Below the pieces are notes generated by a model. That model was not told where the DNA came from. It ran no database searches and saw only the letters and a list, made by a program, of their open reading frames with translations. The position numbers and the translations under genes were made by a program. From Flavobacteriales bacterium (GTDB taxonomy: Bacteria > Bacteroidota > Bacteroidia > Flavobacteriales > Parvicellaceae), in the NCBI GenBank assembly GCA_014239715.1, contig JAAZYJ010000352.1:1-11150 (forward strand): a stretch of DNA of 11,150 nucleotides. Direction: 5' to 3'. Of this stretch, positions 6,576 through 11,150 are shown one piece after another; position 1 is the stretch's first letter, and each line of letters opens with the position of its first letter.

Positions 6576-6748
6576 ATCTTATCGTTTTTGACTAGCCGAA
6601 TAAATAATGCAAAGCCAAGTATAGAAGGCACCCAAATGCCTACAAAAATTCCTTCTTCTCGCTGTCCGGTAAACCAAAGAGTTACCGAAAGGAAGAAACT
6701 GATTATTGCCAACACAACAGGGTAGTATTTTTGCAGAAAATTCATCAT
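6572..6748 (-). CDS. Small two-helix membrane protein
   Basis: A 58-residue protein starting MMNFLQKYYP with two hydrophobic helices, about residues 9-27 and 34-52, separated by a short loop TGQREEG. The loop and following VGIWVPS look conserved-protein-like, though I know no named family. An upstream in-frame TTG at 6784 would add 12 residues (YSCTPLKTRLV after the initiator), but TTG starts are unusual here and that stretch overlaps the candidate -7 promoter box, so ATG at 6748 (or the adjacent ATG at 6745) is preferred. It is the first gene of the minus-strand unit; its stop overlaps the next start by ATGA. Confidence 0.6.
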   Translation of the reverse strand: MMNFLQKYYPVVLAIISFFLSVTLWFTGQREEGIFVGIWVPSILGFALFIRLVKNDKI

Positions 6749-6773
6749 AACTAATCTTGTTTTTAAAGGTGTA

Positions 6774-6781
6774 CAACTATA
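6774..6781 (-). promoter_or_regulatory. Weak candidate -7 element for the minus-strand operon
   Basis: On the minus strand TATAGTTG matches the Bacteroidetes -7 box TAnnTTTG except for one base. It lies about 25 nt before the ATG at 6748. A -33 TTTG at the right distance is not clear. It sits at the head of the divergent region shared with the oxygenase pseudogene. Confidence 0.3.
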
Positions 6782-6836
6782 CAACAGTCAAAACCACATA
6801 AATGTTTAATGAAAAGAAGGGAATCCTAAACAATAT

Positions 6837-7335
6837 AGATTGGTAATTACAGATTTACCCATATTTTTCTCCTTGACGGAAATATTTCCCTGGAAGTTCT
6901 TCAATCGGAACCCAACCAGCTATTTCTGAAAAAAAGTAGCTCGACGGACGCAACTGCATCTTAACAAGCTGGAAAAGTCACCTGGTTTGATCATTTTCAA
7001 AGTCAACGCTCTCCTTAGTAAGGATCAACAATTAAAATCGCTCTATTACTTCATAACTAAAGGAATCAAAGAGCTATACAATCGTTACGAGGAATTATGC
7101 GAGGCAAAGGACAGAAAACTTAATTCCACCAAAGAGGCTATACATGTATCCAAATTGGCTAATACAACTAACCTGTATGACGGATGTAAAAAAAATCACC
7201 CTGACAGAGTAGAAATATTGAAAGAAAAGATCATTCGAGTCGTGATCACCACGGGCCAGACCACAAATAAAATGCAATTTTAAAAAATCGATTTCCTGTT
7301 TTCAGCTTAGCTCATGACTTGCATTTTTTGGTCAA
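6837..7335 (+). pseudogene. Decayed paralogue of the TauD-type 2OG oxygenase gene
   Basis: This stretch aligns with the oxygenase gene at 3471-4406 from about codon 29 to about codon 225. Readable parts include FLLDGNI and EVLQSEPNQLFL in one frame, then IIFKVNA, QLKSLYYFITKG, TKEAIHVSK, KNHPDRVEILKEKIIR in another. By eye, 68 of 94 aligned residues in the second part are identical. Lesions are: a run of seven A (6929-6935) where six keep frame; an exact 108-bp in-frame deletion at the TATCCAAA (7147-7154) that removes residues equivalent to about 132-167, including the HxD iron ligands; a one-base loss near 7268-7276 that leads to TAA at 7281-7283; and no recognisable sequence for the distal His and Arg. 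The N-terminal about 28 codons are also missing. A 98-codon open stretch (6987-7283, TTG start) survives but cannot make an active oxygenase. Confidence 0.88.
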
Positions 7336-7352
7336 AATATTGCACTTTACGT

Positions 7353-7373
7353 TCAACTTTTCAAGAAAATTGA
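7353..7373. promoter_or_regulatory. Imperfect palindrome upstream of the FIST gene
   Basis: TCAAcTTTTC (7353-7362) and GAAAATTGA (7365-7373) form an inverted repeat around AA with one bulged C, 47 bp before the ATG at 7420. It may be an operator for the FIST-kinase pair or just an AT-rich palindrome. No clear TAnnTTTG box was found in 7336-7419. Confidence 0.25.
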
Positions 7374-7419
7374 CTTACTGAGTATTTAAAGTGGACATTC
7401 GCGGCACTAACACATTCCA

Positions 7420-8529
7420 ATGTATACTAATCCCAACAACCACGAAGAGCTAACGAAAATATTGTCCGCTCAAGAGTTAAAGAAAAAGGACGTTTTCTGT
7501 CTTTATATCGCAGAGAAAAACTCGATCAATCTGGACCTGTTATTTCAGGATCTGAATGAACGGAATATTCCGTTTATGGGTGGTGTATTTCCTGCCATCA
7601 TAAATGGGGACACAAAATATGAGGAAGGTATTGTGATCTCTGTCCTTGAGAATGTTGATTCCATACATTTAGTCGAAGGCCTGGATAGTAGTAATATTGA
7701 AATACCCGATTTTGATCTGGATGGTGAAAAAAAGTACTGTGCGCTCACTTATGTAGATGGTTTGTCGCAGAACATTGCACAGTTCTTAAGCAATTTATAT
7801 GACACATATGGAAGTAAGGTCAGTTACCTTGGTGGAGGGGCTGGATCTTTGAGCTTTGTTCAAAAACCATGTGTGTTTTCGAATGAGGGCTTCATGGAAG
7901 ATGCAGCACTTATTGCATTGATCGAGACTAGCACGGCTTTAGGTGTTTCGCACGGCTGGGACAGAATTAAAGGTCCATTAGTTGTTACAAAATCAAATAA
8001 GAACATAGTTGAAGAGATCAATTGGCAACCTGCATTTCCTATTTATAAGGAATTGGTTGAAGAAGATTCTGGGCAAGAAATCGGTATAGATAACTTTTTT
8101 GACGTTTCCAAAGCTTATCCTTTTGGCATGCACAAAGACTATGCCGAGCAAGTTGTTAGAGACCCTATTGCTGTCAATGAAGACAATGCCCTGATCTGTG
8201 TCGGTGAAGTGCCGGAAAACACGGTAATGGATTTGCTTCGAGGAGATAATAACCATTTGATCGAAGCTGCAGAAAAAGCAACTCTAGAATGTTGCAAACA
8301 CGGTCTGAAACAATACAATAATTGCATCATAGTCGATTGCATTTCCAGAGCAATTTTCATGGAAGATGATTTTGAAAAGGAGCTGCAAATGGTGGGAGCT
8401 TCCTTGAAAAACAATTTTACAAATGTAAATATTTCAGGAGCTCTTACTTTAGGAGAGATCTCTTCGTATGGAAATGGATATATGGAATTTTTCAATAAAA
8501 CTATTGTAGTTGGGTTACTGTATGAATAA
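7420..8529 (+). CDS. FIST-domain sensory protein
   Basis: A 369-residue soluble protein with an N-terminal FIST domain (about 25-195) and a FIST_C domain (about 205-350). Recognisable landmarks are GGVFPAI (54-60), YLGGGAGSL (136-144), the acidic/hydrophobic strand DAALIALIETSTALGVSHGW (161-180), VVTKSNKNIVEEINWQPA (188-205) with the downstream YKELV, and the closing GALTLGEISSYGNGYMEFFNKT region that is typical of FIST_C. FIST domains are proposed to bind small ligands, possibly amino acids, and to feed signalling proteins. There is no signal peptide or membrane helix, so it acts in the cytoplasm. Its stop overlaps the start of the histidine kinase gene by 8 bp, which makes a functional sensor-kinase pair very likely. 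Confidence 0.88.
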   Translation: MYTNPNNHEELTKILSAQELKKKDVFCLYIAEKNSINLDLLFQDLNERNIPFMGGVFPAIINGDTKYEEGIVISVLENVDSIHLVEGLDSSNIEIPDFDLDGEKKYCALTYVDGLSQNIAQFLSNLYDTYGSKVSYLGGGAGSLSFVQKPCVFSNEGFMEDAALIALIETSTALGVSHGWDRIKGPLVVTKSNKNIVEEINWQPAFPIYKELVEEDSGQEIGIDNFFDVSKAYPFGMHKDYAEQVVRDPIAVNEDNALICVGEVPENTVMDLLRGDNNHLIEAAEKATLECCKHGLKQYNNCIIVDCISRAIFMEDDFEKELQMVGASLKNNFTNVNISGALTLGEISSYGNGYMEFFNKTIVVGLLYE

Positions 8530-9763
8530 AGAAACTGAAATTGTTCGAGATATTTTTTTCCTATATGAACTGTCTTTATCTGTAGGGAGGTCGCTAGATA
8601 TAGAAGAAAACTGCCATCGTTTTATCAGGACATTATTAGCCCGGAAAAACTATGACAGAGCAGAGGTCTTTTTTCGTGGCACGGGGGATGAGAGTGATAT
8701 TTTTTCCAGAATCTATTCTTTTCCAGGCATTGACGAGCACATCAAATGTTCCATTTCTCCCTCAGTGCTTGATGGACTACTTGATGATCTAAATGGAATC
8801 GCATCTGTCAATGGGGATAAATATTTTGATCGTATCCATACTGATTCAAAAGCCGATGGCGGAGAATATTTGCTGCTCAGACTGAAAGATAAGGGGCTGG
8901 TTAAGTTGTATTCAAGCAGCAGAAAGGACAAGATCTCAGACTTCGAAATAAATCAACTTAGCACTGTAATGGAAATATTTGCGACTTCCATTGAGGCATG
9001 TTTGCATCACGAGCTTTCAATAAAGGAAATTGAGCACCGAATTGAAGTCGAAGATGCTCTTTTTGCAGAACAGAAGATCCACAAGATCAAATCTCGTTTT
9101 GTTGCTGCTGCGTCGCATCAATTTCGGACACCACTTGCTGTAATTCGATCCAATTCAGACCTTTTGCGCATGGTAATTGATAAGGCAGACATTAAGGAGA
9201 AAGAACAGCTGGATAGAATTTCGAGTCGAATCGATGGAGAAATATCCAAGATGGTCATTCTGATGAACGACCTGCTGGAATCAGAGAAAGTAGATGAAGG
9301 TGCGATCAATGTCAATAAAAGCTTAATTGACACAACGGAATTTGTAAAGGATGTGGTTAATCGTCATAGTGACCTACAAGAAGACGGAAGGCAAGTGAAT
9401 TTTCAACAGTCGGGTGTAGTGAAAACTATCCGTACAGATCCAAAATTATTTTCCAACGCTTTGGGAAATCTGATTTCAAATGCCTTAAAATATTCCAAAG
9501 ATTCTAACCCTGTAGTAGATATTAACTATTCTCTTTCGGAAGTTCGCATTAAAGTTTCTGACACTGGTATTGGGATTCCTCAGAAGGAACATTTGAATCT
9601 GTTTCAACCTTTTTTCCGTGCAGAAAATGTGGGAGATACTCCGGGAACAGGACTTGGACTTTCCATTGCCAAAAAATTTATTGACTTGCTTGGAGGGAAA
9701 ATAGAAGTGGCTAGTGCCTTGAACAAAGGTGCAACATTCACGATACACCTGCCCTATAGCTAA
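8522..9763 (+). CDS. Soluble sensor histidine kinase paired with FIST
   Basis: A 413-residue protein counted from the ATG at 8522; an in-frame TTG at 8510 is less likely. Residues about 1-165 form a GAF-like sensor region with no membrane helix, then a coiled-coil linker (about 164-190). The HisKA dimerisation domain has phosphoacceptor H199 in ASHQFRTPL. The HATPase_c domain has an N box NALGNLISNALKY (312-324), G1 DTGIGIP (347-353), an F box FQPFFRA (361-367) and G2 GTGLGLS (375-381), so it should be catalytically competent. Being cytoplasmic, it probably receives its signal from the FIST protein encoded just upstream (8-bp overlap). No receiver domain or response-regulator gene is present in this window, so the output partner lies elsewhere. 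The 3' end overlaps the convergent MmuM gene by 4 bp. Confidence 0.92.
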   Translation: MNKETEIVRDIFFLYELSLSVGRSLDIEENCHRFIRTLLARKNYDRAEVFFRGTGDESDIFSRIYSFPGIDEHIKCSISPSVLDGLLDDLNGIASVNGDKYFDRIHTDSKADGGEYLLLRLKDKGLVKLYSSSRKDKISDFEINQLSTVMEIFATSIEACLHHELSIKEIEHRIEVEDALFAEQKIHKIKSRFVAAASHQFRTPLAVIRSNSDLLRMVIDKADIKEKEQLDRISSRIDGEISKMVILMNDLLESEKVDEGAINVNKSLIDTTEFVKDVVNRHSDLQEDGRQVNFQQSGVVKTIRTDPKLFSNALGNLISNALKYSKDSNPVVDINYSLSEVRIKVSDTGIGIPQKEHLNLFQPFFRAENVGDTPGTGLGLSIAKKFIDLLGGKIEVASALNKGATFTIHLPYS

Positions 9764-10677
9764 CGATCACCTTTGTGAATTACTTTTTGCCGAATAGCCC
9801 CGATGTGGTCAGGTCCGATTCTGCAGCAACCGCCAATGATGTCAGCACCTAGTGCGATCCATTCTTCTGCCATCCGCGTAAATAGTTCAGGGTCAGAAAC
9901 CCCCATCCAGGTTTTACTTTTTGCGTTGTAGGCTTCTCCTGAATTTGGGTAGATGACTATTTTTTTCGAGGCGGCCTGTTTTTTAATTGCCCTTATCAAG
10001 GTAGAAATGTGCGTCGGAGCTGTGCAATTTACCCCTATGGCAAAGACCTTTGGGTGGTCGGCAAAAAGAGAAACGCAATCTTCGATAGCTGTTCCATCAT
10101 TCAGCTGTTTCCCGTTTTTGCAAGAGAAGGAGACCCAGGCAGGTTTACTAGCCTGCATCAATAGTCCGCTAAGAACTTTGGCTTCCTGAAAGCTGGGAAT
10201 GGTTTCACAGGCAATAAGATCCGCATTGGAATTGTCCAACAATCTGACCCTACCAGAATGAAATTCTTTGAGCACTTCATCGGATACTCCATAGTCACCC
10301 CGATATTCAGATCCATTGGCCAGATATGCGCCATAAGGACCAACACTGGCAGCAACAAGCGGCTTCGTATTAATTAGCCCCAATGTCAATGCGCGTTCAA
10401 TTGCCCTTTCTGCTAGATGCACGGATCTTAAGAGCAGTGCTTCGGATGCCTTTTGGTCATGTCCCATGTCCATGAAGCCCTGTACAGATGCCTGATAGCT
10501 TGCCGTTGTAATGCATTGAGCACCTGAAACCAGGTAGGCACAATGTGCTTGAATGATCGCCTCCTGATCCGTTTCCAATAACTGAGCAGACCACAGCTTA
10601 TTGTTCAGGTCATGGCCATTACTTTCCAGAACATTTGATAGTCCTCCGTCAATCAATAAAGGGTAATCAATTCTCAT
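9760..10677 (-). CDS. mmuM: Homocysteine S-methyltransferase (MmuM-type)
   Basis: A 305-residue TIM-barrel enzyme of the Pfam S-methyl_trans family. The N-terminus LLIDGGLSNVLESNG (7-21) is the usual 'DGG' opening. Zinc-binding cysteines are C218 (GVNCTAP) and C284-C285 (IGGCCRIGP). TTASYQAS (57-64) and YPNSGEAYN (243-251) are MmuM signatures. It transfers a methyl group from S-methylmethionine or SAM to homocysteine, giving methionine, in the cytoplasm; length and ligands are those of a complete enzyme. The start ATG at 10677 is 9 bp after the stop of the DUF1643-like gene, so the two are probably co-transcribed. Its stop codon overlaps the kinase stop region tail-to-tail. Confidence 0.92.
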   Translation of the reverse strand: MRIDYPLLIDGGLSNVLESNGHDLNNKLWSAQLLETDQEAIIQAHCAYLVSGAQCITTASYQASVQGFMDMGHDQKASEALLLRSVHLAERAIERALTLGLINTKPLVAASVGPYGAYLANGSEYRGDYGVSDEVLKEFHSGRVRLLDNSNADLIACETIPSFQEAKVLSGLLMQASKPAWVSFSCKNGKQLNDGTAIEDCVSLFADHPKVFAIGVNCTAPTHISTLIRAIKKQAASKKIVIYPNSGEAYNAKSKTWMGVSDPELFTRMAEEWIALGADIIGGCCRIGPDHIGAIRQKVIHKGDR

Positions 10678-10686
10678 CTGCTCAAA

Positions 10687-11150
10687 TTAGGGTAAGGCGA
10701 TCAATTCATCCGTGTATCCCCAGATCTGACCGTGTTTAGGATTTTCAGACCTGGACAATTTATCTACGTAATACACATCATTCTGATTTTCATTCAACAT
10801 TTCCATTACCAGAGATTTCAATTTTTCGTATGCATCACGTAGCCCCTTCGGATGATTCCCCCAGGCGATGATCACATTTTTATGCTTTTGACAAAGGTTA
10901 CTTATGATCTCTATATTCTTTCTGTCGATCAAATCGTCTTTCATGAATTTCAATTGATCTGAATAGGTCTGGTAATTCGGGATAAGGTTTACGATGGTTA
11001 TGTTCCCGATGTTTTTCAATACAGCATATTTACCTTCGTTACGGTAAATATAATTGCTCACGTTGAAAACGGTTTTGTCGGAAATTTCAAGGTTTGCCCG
11101 ACTTGGGTTCTTGAGTATAATGATAATTCCTTCCTGTTTGGTTGGGTCAA
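10687..11150 (-). CDS. DUF1643-like protein, 5' end beyond the window
   Basis: The minus-strand frame ending at 10687 stays open to the window edge. A GTG at 11061 looks like a start but is internal: the 29 codons before it (11148-11062) read as good protein, with IIIILKNPSRANLEISDKTV, matching the 'LNPS.A....D.T' opening of DUF1643 proteins. Downstream come ITIVNLIPNY, NVIIAWGNHPKGL and GQIWGYTDELIAL, the other DUF1643 landmarks (VNL..., AWG..., final short strand). About 153 codons are visible; a few to a few dozen N-terminal residues are missing. DUF1643 has no established function. It is immediately upstream of mmuM with a 9-bp gap, but a functional tie is not evident. Confidence 0.8.
   Translation of the reverse strand, partial: DPTKQEGIIIILKNPSRANLEISDKTVFNVSNYIYRNEGKYAVLKNIGNITIVNLIPNYQTYSDQLKFMKDDLIDRKNIEIISNLCQKHKNVIIAWGNHPKGLRDAYEKLKSLVMEMLNENQNDVYYVDKLSRSENPKHGQIWGYTDELIALP

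Noticed and set aside
6749..6784. N-terminal extension of the small two-helix membrane protein from a TTG at 6784
   Set aside because: The adjacent ATGs at 6748/6745 give a typical N-terminus, and the extension overlaps the candidate -7 promoter box.
6987..7283. 98-codon open frame taken as a small functional gene
   Set aside because: It starts at a TTG, is the middle of a frameshifted oxygenase copy, and lacks all iron and 2OG ligands.
8510..8521. TTG start four codons upstream for the histidine kinase
   Set aside because: The ATG at 8522 overlaps the FIST stop in the usual coupled way; TTG starts are rare in this kind of genome.

Overview
This window looks like chromosomal DNA from a member of the Bacteroidota. 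The evidence is its AT-rich composition, A-rich ribosome-binding regions without strong Shine-Dalgarno motifs, a near-consensus Bacteroidetes promoter (TTG, 21-nt spacer, TAACTTTG) before the first gene, and a possible remnant of a type IX secretion C-terminal sorting domain at the left edge. Genus cannot be read from the sequence. No RNA gene, IS element, CRISPR array or phage module was seen.

Layout. (a) 62-187 (-): small open remnant resembling the end of a T9SS cargo protein. (b) 216-1289 (+): two-domain VOC (glyoxalase-fold) protein. (c) 1467-1895 (+): four-helix membrane protein behind a leader that can fold into a nested hairpin. (d) 1983-4406 (+): three overlapping genes for a heme-oxygenase-like diiron oxidase (HDO), a SAM methyltransferase and a TauD/TfdA-type Fe(II)/2-oxoglutarate oxygenase. 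This is the most interesting block: it has the composition of a small biosynthetic pathway and matches no named cluster that I recognise. (e) 6748-4533 (-): a five-gene set of two tiny membrane proteins, an SDR lacking the catalytic Tyr, an SRPBCC protein and a ClpP/crotonase-like lipoprotein. The first three are joined by ATGA overlaps. (f) 6837-7335 (+): a decayed paralogue of the 2OG oxygenase gene, with two frameshifts, an exact 108-bp in-frame deletion that removes the iron-binding HxD motif, and a lost C-terminus. (g) 7420-9763 (+): FIST-domain sensor protein overlapping a soluble histidine kinase. (h) 11150-9760 (-): a DUF1643-like protein that runs off the right edge, then a homocysteine S-methyltransferase (MmuM type) whose 3' end overlaps the kinase gene by 4 bp.

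How they may work together. The HDO, methyltransferase and 2OG oxygenase are probably co-transcribed and act on one small molecule, two steps being iron/O2 oxidations and one a methylation. The duplicated and then lost oxygenase suggests that the pathway once had a second oxidation or that the locus was rearranged. The SDR/SRPBCC/small-membrane-protein set looks like an independent module; from memory, such SDR and SRPBCC genes often lie near photolyase/cryptochrome genes, but no photolyase is in this window. FIST plus kinase is a self-contained signalling pair without a response regulator here. The MmuM gene serves methionine/one-carbon metabolism.
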